DNA of 64,000 nt from Bacteroidia bacterium (GCA_030425505.1 JAUIAB010000004.1:82760-146759), one strand, 5' to 3'; shown: positions 7,671 through 16,702, counted from the first letter of the stretch. A program made the numbers and translations. Notes: generated from the sequence alone by a model not told the origin.

Positions 7671-10139
7671 CTAGCTCTGATTATCAAGGTCTCCTAATAC
7701 TTTCTCCAATTCATACTCATCATGTATTAACACCTGGCGAGCTTTACTTCCCTCAAAAGGACCTACAATTCCAGCTGCCTCTAATTGATCTATTATTCTT
7801 CCTGCTCTGTTGTAACCAAGGCTCAATTTTCTCTGAATCAATGAGGTACTTCCTTGCTGATGAGTAACCAGTAGCTTCGCAGCCGCTTCAAAATAATCAT
7901 CTCTTTTACTTAAGTCTACATCTAGTGCATCTTTTTCCTCCCCTTCGTATTCAGGTAGCAAATAAGCAGTCTCATATCCTCTTTGACTACCAATATATTC
8001 ACAAATATTTTCTACTTCTTCTGTATCTACAAAAGCACACTGCAAACGAATAATTTCTGAACTATTTGATAGAAGCATATCCCCCATCCCAATAAGTTGC
8101 TCTGCACCACCAGTATCTAAAATTGTTCTAGAGTCTATTTTTGAAGAAACTTTGAAGGATAGCCTGGCAGGGAAGTTTGCTTTAATAATACCAGTAATAA
8201 CATCAACAGATGGTCTTTGCGTAGCAATGATTAAATGAATACCAATAGCTCTTGCTAGCTGAGCTAGTCTGGCTATGGGAAGCTCTACTTCCTTACCCGC
8301 TGTCATCATTAAATCTGCAAGTTCATCTACAACTAAGACAATATATGGTAAAAAACGATGACCTTTTTCTGGATTTAATCTTCTTTGTTTAAATTTTTCG
8401 TTGTACTCTTTGATGTTTCTACACCCTGCTTCTTTGAGAAGGTTGTATCGCATATCCATTTCTATGCAAAGGGAGTTGAGTACGTTCACTGCTTTGGTTG
8501 TATCAGTGATAATACTTTCTTCTGCATCTGGTAAAGCTGCTAAAAAGTGTCGTTCTATCTTATCAAATAATGCCAGTTCTACCTTTTTTGGGTCAATTAG
8601 AACTAGTTTTAGCTCTGAAGGATGTTTTTTGTATAAAAGTGATGTTAAAATAATATTTAAACCCACAGATTTACCCTGACCTGTTGCTCCCGCCATTAGC
8701 AGGTGAGGCATTTTTGCCAAATCTGTGATAAACACTTCATTGGAGATAGTCTTACCAAGAGCGATAGGAAGTTCTTTACTAATATTTTTAAACTTATCAG
8801 TTGAAATGAGAGAACTAATAGGCACCATCTCTCTATTTTTATTTGGCACTTCTATACCTATTGTCCCTTTTCCAGGTATTGGCGCAATAATTCGTATTCC
8901 AAGAGCAGATAAACTTAATGCTATATCGTCTTCCAGACTTCTAATCTTCGAGATTTTAATTCCAACATCAGGAACTATTTCATAAAGGGTGACTGTAGGA
9001 CCTATTGTTGCTTTTATGGAGGTAATTCCAATTTTGAAATGACTTAGTGTCTGAATTATCTTTTCCTTATTTTCTTCTAGTTCTTCTTTGGTTACCTTTA
9101 TTCTACTATCTCCATGATTGCTTAGTAACTCCAAAGTTGGATATTTGTATACAGACAAATCAAGCTTAGGATCATAGTAGTCTGTGTCTTCGACAGCAAG
9201 CACATCGCTATCTACTTCTTGTGTATCTTCTATTTCTTTTGCACTAACTGATTCCAGTTCTGTTTCTGTTGGAATGTTTTCTTCTACAGTAAACTCTATT
9301 TCTTTTGTCTTGTCTTTTTTAGGTTCACTTTTGTTTGTTTTAGAAAAGTCTCCCAAATCTAAATCCAAGCTATTTGTCTGTAGTTTATTATCCTCTAAAT
9401 TATCTTTTTGCTCTTTTTTAGTTTTAAGATCTTCTCCTTCATCGTAGTCATACTCTTCTTCCTCCTCTTTTGTTTCTTTGAGTTTTAATCTTCTTTTTGT
9501 CAAGCTCAAAAACTCTGACCAATGTTGAAGCCTAAAGAAATATACTGCAAATACTGCAAAGGCAAGAATTAAGACTAAAATTGTTCCCCAACCAGCAAAC
9601 TTATCGAAAAAGACGGCCAGCTTATATCCAAGATGCCCACATAAAAAGCCTATGATTACTGGTTTTGAGCTTATTTCTACTATATAGCCCAATAACAAGC
9701 TAGTCCACATTGTAAAAAATAGAAGAAGTGCTGTGGACTTATGCCACTCTAAAAATCTTTTCCTGGTAATTAATGCGTAGCCTTCATGAATAAAGTAAGG
9801 TCCTATAAATATTGCTGATATACCTACCAAACGGTAAATAAAATAATGCGCTAGCCATGCTCCTGCAACACCAAACCAGTTATCTACTACGACAGAAGAT
9901 CTTAGCACCTCGTTCCATGAAAAAGACTCGACAACACTCTGGTCGGGCCTTCCAGTTATGAGAAAGGAAACTATAGATAAGAATAAGAAAAGCCCAAAAA
10001 GAATCATAGCTAGACCACTTGCCAAAGTGAACCTTTTGTCTTTCCAAAAAGGAATGCCTGGCTTTGTAGCACGCTTCTTTATCGTCTTTTTTGTGCTTGT
10101 CTTTTTTGTCTCTTTGAATCTATTTTCTCTAACGGACAT
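7671..10139 (-). CDS. ftsK: DNA translocase FtsK/SpoIIIE
   Basis: An 822-residue cell-division DNA pump. The N-terminal ~200 residues carry four membrane segments; residues ~205-310 are an acidic, low-complexity linker (KETKEEEEEYDYDEGE and onward). The alpha domain follows, then the RecA-like motor with Walker A AGATGQGKSVG at about residue 480 and Walker B VLVVDELADLMM at about 615. The last ~65 residues are the winged-helix gamma domain, which in relatives reads KOPS-type chromosome polarity sites. FtsK moves and resolves chromosome termini at the septum. The upstream region holds a copy of the ~85-bp divergent-promoter repeat. Confidence 0.95.
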   Translation of the reverse strand: MSVRENRFKETKKTSTKKTIKKRATKPGIPFWKDKRFTLASGLAMILFGLFLFLSIVSFLITGRPDQSVVESFSWNEVLRSSVVVDNWFGVAGAWLAHYFIYRLVGISAIFIGPYFIHEGYALITRKRFLEWHKSTALLLFFTMWTSLLLGYIVEISSKPVIIGFLCGHLGYKLAVFFDKFAGWGTILVLILAFAVFAVYFFRLQHWSEFLSLTKRRLKLKETKEEEEEYDYDEGEDLKTKKEQKDNLEDNKLQTNSLDLDLGDFSKTNKSEPKKDKTKEIEFTVEENIPTETELESVSAKEIEDTQEVDSDVLAVEDTDYYDPKLDLSVYKYPTLELLSNHGDSRIKVTKEELEENKEKIIQTLSHFKIGITSIKATIGPTVTLYEIVPDVGIKISKIRSLEDDIALSLSALGIRIIAPIPGKGTIGIEVPNKNREMVPISSLISTDKFKNISKELPIALGKTISNEVFITDLAKMPHLLMAGATGQGKSVGLNIILTSLLYKKHPSELKLVLIDPKKVELALFDKIERHFLAALPDAEESIITDTTKAVNVLNSLCIEMDMRYNLLKEAGCRNIKEYNEKFKQRRLNPEKGHRFLPYIVLVVDELADLMMTAGKEVELPIARLAQLARAIGIHLIIATQRPSVDVITGIIKANFPARLSFKVSSKIDSRTILDTGGAEQLIGMGDMLLSNSSEIIRLQCAFVDTEEVENICEYIGSQRGYETAYLLPEYEGEEKDALDVDLSKRDDYFEAAAKLLVTHQQGSTSLIQRKLSLGYNRAGRIIDQLEAAGIVGPFEGSKARQVLIHDEYELEKVLGDLDNQS

Positions 10140-10193
10140 AAGCTTTTGTCCCAGTAATTGGTACTATCAAAAATATAAAGGTTATTACAATTT

Positions 10194-10281
10194 ATATGAA
10201 ATCTATGAGATAATTTACGTAGAATAGTAGTAAGTACATAATTATTTGCAGTGTAGCCTTTTCTTTATGAAATTAATTTAA
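10194..10281. repeat. ~85-bp divergent-intergenic repeat, copy 1 of 3
   Basis: This segment begins ATATGAAATCTATGAGATAA and ends TATGAAATTAATTTAA. Segments at 32788-32875 and 44833-44915 share the same two ends with a similar spacing and a diverged centre. This copy lies 54 bp upstream of the ftsK start, in the gap between ftsK and the divergent restriction endonuclease gene. It is not coding. A role as promoter, operator or structured leader is inference. Confidence 0.5.
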
Positions 10282-10362
10282 CGTCTTCAATGTAAACCTA
10301 CTTATGACACCTTCTACTGAGCTAAGTTATAAATTATTAACTTCGGTGCTTTACTATATGAA

Positions 10363-11055
10363 ATGAAAATAACAGGACAAGAACTTTATACTAAACTGGT
10401 AAATGACTATAAAATAATTGGTGAGAAAGGAGTGATCAATTTTTCACTCAAAGATTTGACTATTTCTGTTGAAACAAAAGATACTGTAGGAAATTTGCTG
10501 CAAGAATGGTTAAAAGCTTGGATGGCAAAAGAAAGTATTGACTTTGAGGAAAATACTAACTCACAAACTTTTCCCGACTTCTATCTGGATAGAGAAGATA
10601 AAAAAAATGGTCTCTTAGAAGTAAAATCTTTCGACTGGCAACGTGGTCCTGGTTTTGATTTGGCTAACTTTGATTCTTACTGCAATTCTCTACTTGAAAA
10701 CGCGTATAGAATTGATTCCTACTATTTGATTCTAGCCTATCAAATGGAGGGCAGTCAAATCACTATAAAAAATGTTTGGCTAAAAAGGATTTGGGAGCTT
10801 TCATGCTCAAGTAGCACCTATCCAATAAAAGTACAGGAGAAAAAACAAGTAATATATAACCTCAGACCAGGAACATGGTATTCTGAAAGATCAAAATTTA
10901 AGCCTTTTTCAAGCAAAGAAGAATTTCTTTCTGCTCTTAATGAAACCCGATACCAATATCCACAGACAAGACATAATAATGGTCATTGGCTAAAGAAAGT
11001 TTTAAAGAATTACGAAACACATACAGGCATTTCTTTGAATATAAAATCAGTTTGA
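10363..11055 (+). CDS. Type II restriction endonuclease, NgoBV-like
   Basis: A 230-residue protein with a PD-(D/E)XK nuclease core: PDFYLDREDKKNG starts at residue 71 and LLEVKSFDWQ holds the ExK at residues 86-88, followed by GPGFDLANFDSY. This layout matches my recollection of the NgoBV/NlaIV endonuclease family, which cuts GGNNCC; the specificity is inferred. The gene is convergent with the cytosine methylase gene, their 3' ends overlapping by 46 bp, as in compact type II restriction-modification pairs. It has its own ATG 223 bp from the divergent ftsK. Confidence 0.7.
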   Translation: MKITGQELYTKLVNDYKIIGEKGVINFSLKDLTISVETKDTVGNLLQEWLKAWMAKESIDFEENTNSQTFPDFYLDREDKKNGLLEVKSFDWQRGPGFDLANFDSYCNSLLENAYRIDSYYLILAYQMEGSQITIKNVWLKRIWELSCSSSTYPIKVQEKKQVIYNLRPGTWYSERSKFKPFSSKEEFLSALNETRYQYPQTRHNNGHWLKKVLKNYETHTGISLNIKSV

Positions 11056-12368
11056 TTAGCTAGTGTATTTGCTATTCTACTAGCTACAAACTCAACTACT
11101 GGAACTGCAACAGTGTTACCTAATAAATCAAAGGCATCACTCTCTTTGACTGGTATTTCATACCACTCTGGGTAACCAAACAAACGTAAGCCTTCTCTGA
11201 TTGTCAGTCTTCTTAAGCCATTTCCATCAGGCACAGCAAGCCTAGACACATCTGTAGCTACCAAGGTTGGTGCAATATCATTCGGGTCTAAAATCTTGTT
11301 AATTTCAAAACTCAGCTTACCAGTAATAATATTGTAACCTTTAGGTTTTGCCTCATCAAATACGCGGTATGATCTTATACCTTCTATAGCTTTCTCTTTA
11401 ACTAATTTTTTTGGGTGCTCTAGTTTTAAATAGCCTTTAACTACAAGATCGTCTAGCATTCTTTTTAAAATTTCTTTTGGCTGGCTGATGAATGTATTTA
11501 TTTGTTCTAATGTTAATGGCATTCCATCCATCCAGTCAATTCCTATTTCAACAGCCCAGTGCTTCTTCCTTCTTTCTTTGAATAGCTTATTCAATAAATG
11601 GTATTGCTCCTCAGAAACTTCTCCTTTTAGACTAATGTCCCAACTATGAATATTATTATCTCCTCCTCTTTTATCTTTAATTGATTTTCCATATAAATCT
11701 TTGATATCAAAACGTGACAACAGTTTTCTTGTAAAACTAGAATCAAGCACTTTAAGTCCTTTATCTAAAATGCTATCTAAATTGCTAAATTTCTTCTTAT
11801 TTGCCTCTAAATCAATCTGCTCTCTTTTAGTTCCTACAATAAAGATTCTTTTCCTAGACTGAGGCAATCCAAACTCAAGCGCATCAAAAACTTTCCAGGT
11901 AACTCTATACCCTAAATCTGATTCAAGCGTATGTATTATCGTAGAAAGCGTTCGACCTATTTTATCACCTTTATTCTCTATATCGTGCTTTACAAGCCCT
12001 TCAACATTTTCAAGAATAAAACCATAGGGTTTTTTATTTCTTAAAATCCTTTCGATTTCAAAAAACAATGTACCTCTAGTATCTAAAAAGCCATGTCTTT
12101 TTCCACCTGAACTAAAAGGTTGACATGGAAACCCTCCCAATAGAAAGTCAAAATCAGGTATAAACTCATTTCTTATTTCAAAAATATCACCTGCCAAAAA
12201 ATTGTGTTCAAAATTGTGCTTTAATGCTTTAACTGCATACGGTTTTATTTCTGAAGTCATTACACATTCAGTCTTAAAGCCAAGGCGATTAAAAGCATTT
12301 TCGAAGCCTAATCTAATACCACCAAGGCCTGCAAATAAATCAATGAATTTGATTTTTTCACTTTCCAT
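11010..12368 (-). CDS. DNA (cytosine-5)-methyltransferase of the type II RM system
   Basis: This C5 methylase has motif I FIDLFAGLGGIRLGFE at its N-terminus, the catalytic motif IV GGFPCQPFSSGGKRHGF, the ENVEGL motif VI, and GLPQSRKRIFIVG (motif VIII). Motifs IX-X are near the C-terminus (LRRLTIREGLRLFGYP, LLGNTVAVPVVEFVA). The segment of about 150 residues between motifs VIII and IX is the target-recognition domain. The ATG at 12368 is preferred over a TTG at 12389; it gives 452 residues and an 11-bp overlap with the DUF6471 gene, suggesting translational coupling. It would protect host DNA from the convergent endonuclease. Confidence 0.92.
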   Translation of the reverse strand: MESEKIKFIDLFAGLGGIRLGFENAFNRLGFKTECVMTSEIKPYAVKALKHNFEHNFLAGDIFEIRNEFIPDFDFLLGGFPCQPFSSGGKRHGFLDTRGTLFFEIERILRNKKPYGFILENVEGLVKHDIENKGDKIGRTLSTIIHTLESDLGYRVTWKVFDALEFGLPQSRKRIFIVGTKREQIDLEANKKKFSNLDSILDKGLKVLDSSFTRKLLSRFDIKDLYGKSIKDKRGGDNNIHSWDISLKGEVSEEQYHLLNKLFKERRKKHWAVEIGIDWMDGMPLTLEQINTFISQPKEILKRMLDDLVVKGYLKLEHPKKLVKEKAIEGIRSYRVFDEAKPKGYNIITGKLSFEINKILDPNDIAPTLVATDVSRLAVPDGNGLRRLTIREGLRLFGYPEWYEIPVKESDAFDLLGNTVAVPVVEFVASRIANTLANQTDFIFKEMPVCVS

Positions 12369-12645
12369 TATTTGATTTCTTATATTCAATATTTGGCTCA
12401 GCTGCGATTAAAAAATCAGTATTTATGCTTTCCATTTCTAATTTTGAGCAGCCTATTGCTGAAAGACACTGGAGAAAAAAACTTGCACTGAAACTACCTC
12501 GACTAATTTTGCTATCAATACTAGCCTTTGTTTCGCATACTCCAATTTCATTGAGTAGTGTTACTAAGTTGGCATTTGATACCCCTCTTTTTACCAATTC
12601 TGACTTTAAGAGTCGTTTAGCTTTATTGTTCCAGTTAGCTATCAT
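12358..12645 (-). CDS. Small DUF6471 protein leading the methylase operon
   Basis: A 95-residue basic protein, MIANWNNKAKRLLKSELVKR onward. It follows the DUF6471 pattern: W..KAKRLLKxEL, then LVTLLNEIGV, then a conserved KISRGSFSASFFLQCLSAIG block. The architecture is helix-turn-helix-like. Position and overlap with the methylase suggest a regulator (controller protein) or partner of the RM system; this is inference. The ATG at 12645 is preferred over a TTG at 12663. It starts the methylase transcript and overlaps the methylase gene by 11 bp. Confidence 0.68.
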   Translation of the reverse strand: MIANWNNKAKRLLKSELVKRGVSNANLVTLLNEIGVCETKASIDSKISRGSFSASFFLQCLSAIGCSKLEMESINTDFLIAAEPNIEYKKSNNGK

Positions 12646-12728
12646 TGATGTTTTTTTTTGCAATTATGTAAATATTTTATCATATATGAAAATGATTTAT
12701 TATAAATAAAACTATTATCTTGCTTATA

Positions 12729-12832
12729 GCATGACCTGCATCCTAGGCAAAGAGGTGAAAGACAAGACCGACGTGGGTTTTGTGAGGGCAGGCTTGGCTC
12801 ACCGGGAAGGGCTTGAGGAAGGATGCCCTATT
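12729..12832 (+). ncRNA. Candidate structured small RNA, copy A
   Basis: This GC-rich island in AT-rich DNA has no open frame. GCATCCT (12738-12744) pairs perfectly with AGGATGC (12820-12826). GGTGA pairs with TCACC inside, and an inner AAGACCGACGTGGGTTTTGT hairpin caps the structure. Copy B at 32977-33082 has the same layout with compensating changes (GCACCCT with AGGGTGT) and shares AARAYCGANNTGGGYTT and CCGGGA. TATCTTG at 12716-12722, six bases before the start, resembles a Bacteroidota -7 box; a T-rich tract (TATTTATTATTGCTTTTTT) follows the 3' stem. I cannot assign a known family. Confidence 0.6.
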
Positions 12833-12884
12833 TATTATTGCTTTTTTGAAGGCAGGGATCGCCAGCAGTTCTCTAAATTCTGAC

Positions 12885-12892
12885 TATTTTTG
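12885..12892 (+). promoter_or_regulatory. Bacteroidota -7 promoter element of miaB
   Basis: TATTTTTG is a perfect match to the Bacteroidota -7 consensus TAnnTTTG and lies 18 bp before the miaB ATG. It overlaps a possible TTG start at 12890, which argues that translation begins at the ATG at 12911. No convincing -33 box is visible. Confidence 0.5.
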
Positions 12893-12910
12893 TACTTTGA
12901 TTCGTTGGTT

Positions 12911-14359
12911 ATGACTTTAGTTAAAGAAGGATTGGTATCCAAAAAGGAAGTTCAAACATGTGGGTTTAAGGTTTCTGAAGACTCTACAGAGAAAAGAGAA
13001 AGAAGCTTGTATATAGAAAGTTATGGTTGTCAGATGAACTTTTCTGATAGCGAGATTGTAGCTTCTATCTTGGAAAAGCAAGGGTTTGGAACAACTTCTA
13101 ATGTTGAAAATGCAGATTTAATATTTATCAATACCTGCTCTATCAGAGAAAAGGCGGAGCAAACGGTCAGAAATAGGTTGAATCATTTTAATGGGTTAAA
13201 AAAAAGGAAGCCTTCTCTTATTGTCGGGGTATTGGGTTGTATGGCTGAAAGGCTTAAGTCTAAGTTTTTGGAAGAAGAAAAAATCGTCGATTTGGTTGTT
13301 GGTCCTGATGCATACCGAGATTTACCTAAATTGGTCTCTGAAGTAGACGATGGCAGAAAAGCAGTTAATGTTTTCCTATCAAGGGAAGAAACGTATGCGG
13401 ATATTACTCCAGTTCGTTTGAACTCTAACGGAGTAACTGCTTTTATTTCGATCATGAGAGGCTGTGATAATATGTGTTCTTTTTGTGTGGTTCCTTTTAC
13501 CAGAGGAAGGGAAAGAAGCCGATCGCCACAGTCTATTATTGATGAAGCTAAGGACTTATTTTCTAGGGGCTATCGTGAAGTTACTCTGCTAGGTCAAAAT
13601 GTTGATTCCTATAAGTGGTCGGAAGAAATAAATAATAAAGCCAAGCTTGAGAGGTCTGAGGTTAAAGAATGGGTGAATTTTGCCCAGCTTTTGGAAATGG
13701 TGGCAAAAGTTAGTCCTGAGTTGAGAGTCAGGTTTTCTACCTCTCATCCTAAAGACATTACGGATGAGGTTTTGCATACGATGGGAAGGTATGAGAACAT
13801 TTGTAATTATATTCATTTGCCAGCTCAAAGTGGTAACTCTAGGATATTGAAACTGATGAACAGAACATATACACGAGAGTGGTATATGAACCGTATAGAT
13901 GCTATTCGAAATATTTTGGGTGAAGACTGTGGGGTTTCTTCAGATATGATTGCTGGGTTTTGTACAGAAACTGAAGAGGAGCACAGAGATACTCTTACTT
14001 TGATGGATTATGTAAAGTATGATTTTAGTTATATGTTTTACTACTCTGAGAGGCCAGGAACCTTAGCTGAAAAGAAGTATGAGGATGATATTCTTTTGGA
14101 GGTTAAAAAGCGAAGATTGCAGGAGATTATCGATAAACAGCGGGAAATTTCTTTAGAAAGGAACAAAAGAGATATTGGCAAGACATTTAAGGTTTTGGCA
14201 GAAGGCTTTTCTAAAAAGTCTAAAGATTATCTTCAAGGTAGAAATTCTGCTAATAAGGTTATTGTCTTTCCGAAAGAAAACTACGAGAAAGGTGATTATG
14301 TGAATGTTACCGTTGAGAATTGTACTACTGCCACACTAATGGGAAAAGCTTCTGTTTAA
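12911..14359 (+). CDS. miaB: tRNA-2-methylthio-N6-dimethylallyladenosine synthase
   Basis: A 482-residue radical-SAM methylthiotransferase. The UPF0004 domain opens with [17 protein letters not shown], with further cluster cysteines in [13 protein letters not shown] and LGCMAERLK. The radical-SAM motif is [20 protein letters not shown] (CxxxCxxC) near residue 185, and a TRAM domain closes the protein. MiaB adds the methylthio group to i6A37 of tRNAs reading UNN codons. The hydroxylase acting on the same base (miaE) lies 11 kb away. The ATG start is chosen because the longer TTG start lies inside the -7 promoter box. Confidence 0.95.
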   Translation: MTLVKEGLVSKKEVQTCGFKVSEDSTEKRERSLYIESYGCQMNFSDSEIVASILEKQGFGTTSNVENADLIFINTCSIREKAEQTVRNRLNHFNGLKKRKPSLIVGVLGCMAERLKSKFLEEEKIVDLVVGPDAYRDLPKLVSEVDDGRKAVNVFLSREETYADITPVRLNSNGVTAFISIMRGCDNMCSFCVVPFTRGRERSRSPQSIIDEAKDLFSRGYREVTLLGQNVDSYKWSEEINNKAKLERSEVKEWVNFAQLLEMVAKVSPELRVRFSTSHPKDITDEVLHTMGRYENICNYIHLPAQSGNSRILKLMNRTYTREWYMNRIDAIRNILGEDCGVSSDMIAGFCTETEEEHRDTLTLMDYVKYDFSYMFYYSERPGTLAEKKYEDDILLEVKKRRLQEIIDKQREISLERNKRDIGKTFKVLAEGFSKKSKDYLQGRNSANKVIVFPKENYEKGDYVNVTVENCTTATLMGKASV

Positions 14360-14380
14360 TCTTTATATGAGAAAAACCAA

Positions 14381-14413
14381 AAGGTTGCCTAAACATTGTA
14401 AGCAACCTTTTTC
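14381..14413 (+). terminator. Rho-independent terminator after miaB
   Basis: AAGGTTGC (14381-14388) pairs with GCAACCTT (14402-14409) around a 13-base loop, and the 3' arm continues into TTTC. It lies 21 bp after the miaB stop. The reverse strand also has A/T-rich flanks, but the convergent RDD gene ends 70 bp further on, so the main role is for miaB. Confidence 0.75.
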
Positions 14414-14481
14414 AATATATTTTGATTTGATTCGAAAACATAGAGCGCAACCTTTTATGAAAATAAGAAATTTATTTCTAA

Positions 14482-15207
14482 TTACCTCGTAAGAATTACA
14501 AAATCTTTAATTAGTGTCTTCAAAAAATTAATTGGCTTCTTTTTTATTAAGGCATAATCGACTTCCAAAATGCCACAAATTTTTTTGGCTAATTCGTGGA
14601 CAACTCCTATGTGTGCCTTATTGGGATAGTTAGCTGCCTGATCTACTACATTTTTTATTATTAATAGGTCTTTTTCTGCCAAGTTTTTTACCTGTGGGTA
14701 AGTTGGAGTGTATTCTTCCAGGCTTTTTATCTCTAATATATCGTCAAGAGAAAACTTGTTAGATGTGGCTACGCGGATAATTACCGTGCCTGCCAGCATA
14801 TCTCCCAGTCTCTGATTCTTATCTGAGAAAAAGATGAATATAGTTGCCAAGACTCCTGTACTAAGGTAGTTTTCTAGCAATGCCAAAAATGCTCTGGTAA
14901 AGTAGTTATTAATGTCGGGGCGATTTCCATTAAGCTTTATCACTTTTATTTTCATAATTTTCTTTCCCCAAGTCTGACCATCCAATAAAATCTCTTGAAC
15001 TAAAACATATAAAAGAAAGATAGAACTGGATATCACAATAATCATTGTGCCCGAAATTCCCACTGATCCCATTGCAAGGGAAAGTGAAAGAATTATAATT
15101 CCTATGAAAATTAGATCGATAATTTGAGCTAAAAGTCTTTCTATCCATTTAGCAAGCTCATACTCTATGGTTACATTATGAGCGGTGGTAATTTCTATCG
15201 GTTTCAT
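14482..15207 (-). CDS. RDD family membrane protein
   Basis: A 241-residue protein. Residues ~15-150 form the RDD domain: LAKWIERLLAQIIDLIFIGI holds the Arg-Asp pattern, followed by GQTWGKKIMKIKVI and SDKNQRLGDMLAGTVIIR. Three to four membrane segments lie between. The C-terminal ~90 residues are cytoplasmic and helical (DLLIIKNVVDQAANYPNKAH and onward). RDD proteins are integral membrane proteins, some tied to ion transport; the function here is open. It lies 25 bp downstream of lysA on the same strand. Confidence 0.85.
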   Translation of the reverse strand: MKPIEITTAHNVTIEYELAKWIERLLAQIIDLIFIGIIILSLSLAMGSVGISGTMIIVISSSIFLLYVLVQEILLDGQTWGKKIMKIKVIKLNGNRPDINNYFTRAFLALLENYLSTGVLATIFIFFSDKNQRLGDMLAGTVIIRVATSNKFSLDDILEIKSLEEYTPTYPQVKNLAEKDLLIIKNVVDQAANYPNKAHIGVVHELAKKICGILEVDYALIKKKPINFLKTLIKDFVILTR

Positions 15208-15232
15208 AAATTACGTAAAGGCCTTATTTTAA

Positions 15233-16462
15233 CTAGAAAATATTGATTTGGTTTCTGGTTAAATCTTCTATCGTTTCTCTTTTTCGAATTAATTTCGCTT
15301 GATTATTTACAACAAGTACTTCTGCTGGTTTTAATCTTGAATTGTAATTTGAGCTCATAGAAAAACCGTAAGAGCCAGCATTTTTTATAGCTAGTATATC
15401 TCCTTCTCTTACTTCATTGAGTTTTCTATCCCATCCAAAAGTATCTGTCTCACAGATATATCCCACGACGGTGTATATCCTTTGTGTCCCCTTAGGGTTA
15501 GAGATGTTAACAATATCGTGATACGCATCATACATCATTGGTCTTAGAAGATGGTTCATACCAGAGTCTACTCCTACAAAAACAGCAGATGGAGTTTGTT
15601 TGATAACATTTGTTTTAACCAGTAAGCACCCCGCTTCACTAGTTATAAACTTTCCTGGTTCAAACCATAGCTCTAGCTCTTTGCCGTATTCTTTGCAAAA
15701 AGCTTCAAATACCTTCCCTAGCTTTTTTCCTAGATCTTCTACATTAGTAGTAACATCATTTTCTTGATATGCTACTTTAAAACCACTTCCTAAGTCAATA
15801 ACTTCCAAATCCTGAAATTCTCTAGCAACATCGAACAGAACCTGCGCAGCTCTTATAAAAACCTCACTGTCAAGTATATCCGAGCCAGAGTGCATATGAA
15901 GTCCCCTAACTTTAATATCATTTGCTTTGACTACTCTTTTGATATGAGGTAATTGGAATATCGAAATGCCAAATTTTGAATCAATATGACCTACCTGAAT
16001 TTTAGAATGACCTCCAGCAGATATGTGAGGGTTTATTCTAATGCAGCACGGTACTGTATTTCCATATTTATCTCCGAAGTGCTCTAATATAGATATGTTA
16101 TCAATATTTAAAGTTATTCCGAGTTTAACGCCTTCTTCAACCTCCTCAAATGCAACACAGTTAGGTGTAAACAAAATATCTTCGGGCTTAAACCCAGCAA
16201 TTAACCCAAGTTTTGCTTCCTCTATCGAAACCACATCTAACCCAGCCCCTTCATTTTTTAGTAAACTTAATATGCTGAGGTTTGTCAGTGATTTTGCTGC
16301 ATATTTTATCTTTATATTAGTATTTGGAAAGGATTTAAGCAACCTATTGTACTGACCTACTATTTTTTGAGCATCATACAAATACAAAGGTAGCCCAAAC
16401 TCTTCTGCTATTTTTTCAACTTGCTGCCCCCCAATACAGTACCCTTTTGAAGTTAACTCCAT
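15233..16462 (-). CDS. lysA: Diaminopimelate decarboxylase
   Basis: A 409-residue fold-III PLP enzyme. IKYAAKSLTNLSILSLL carries the Schiff-base lysine at about residue 58. HMHSGSDI, DLGSGFKVAY and EPGKFITSEAG are the phosphate and PLP-binding motifs, and YICETDTFGWDR near the C-terminus holds the catalytic cysteine at the partner active site. It decarboxylates meso-diaminopimelate to lysine, the last step of lysine synthesis. The length is normal. It is flanked on the same strand by the pterin dehydratase gene (12 bp) and the RDD gene (25 bp), so the three probably form one transcript. Confidence 0.93.
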   Translation of the reverse strand: MELTSKGYCIGGQQVEKIAEEFGLPLYLYDAQKIVGQYNRLLKSFPNTNIKIKYAAKSLTNLSILSLLKNEGAGLDVVSIEEAKLGLIAGFKPEDILFTPNCVAFEEVEEGVKLGITLNIDNISILEHFGDKYGNTVPCCIRINPHISAGGHSKIQVGHIDSKFGISIFQLPHIKRVVKANDIKVRGLHMHSGSDILDSEVFIRAAQVLFDVAREFQDLEVIDLGSGFKVAYQENDVTTNVEDLGKKLGKVFEAFCKEYGKELELWFEPGKFITSEAGCLLVKTNVIKQTPSAVFVGVDSGMNHLLRPMMYDAYHDIVNISNPKGTQRIYTVVGYICETDTFGWDRKLNEVREGDILAIKNAGSYGFSMSSNYNSRLKPAEVLVVNNQAKLIRKRETIEDLTRNQINIF

Positions 16463-16474
16463 TTCTTTAATTTC

Positions 16475-16702
16475 TTACAACTGATCTATTTCTGAGGCTA
16501 GTTTTTTATCTTTCTCCGTTACTACGTTTCCAGCATCATGCGTACACAAACAAATCTCTACTTTGTTGTACACATTTGACCAGTTTGGGTGATGTTGATG
16601 CTTTTCTGCTAAAAATGCAACTTTGGTCATAAACCCAAATGCTTCTATAAAATCACTAAACTCGAATACTTTTTTTAATTGATTGTTTTCTTCTTTCCAC
16701 AT
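16475..16702 (-). CDS. 4a-hydroxytetrahydrobiopterin dehydratase (pterin carbinolamine dehydratase)
   Basis: This 75-residue protein matches the DCoH/PhhB family: FEFSDFIEAFGFMTKVAFLA, then the catalytic region EKHQHHPNWSNVYNKVEICL, and THDAGNVVTEKD. The two adjacent histidines of the active site are present. The protein is shorter than the ~95-residue proteobacterial forms at its N-terminus, a length I recall as usual for Bacteroidota. It recycles the pterin cofactor used by aromatic amino acid hydroxylases; none is seen in this window. It is the first gene of the probable lysA transcript. Confidence 0.9.
   Translation of the reverse strand: MWKEENNQLKKVFEFSDFIEAFGFMTKVAFLAEKHQHHPNWSNVYNKVEICLCTHDAGNVVTEKDKKLASEIDQL

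Noticed and set aside
9184..9447. An 87-codon serine-rich frame opposite ftsK
   Set aside because: It mirrors the Glu/Asp-rich linker of FtsK read backwards; there is no independent support for translation.
12729..12832. SRP RNA as the identity of RNA copy A
   Set aside because: The invariant SRP tetraloop and asymmetric-loop core (GGAAGCAGCC-like) is missing from both copies.
12890..12910. A TTG start extending MiaB by seven residues
   Set aside because: The codon lies within a perfect -7 promoter box, and the ATG at 12911 gives the normal protein.
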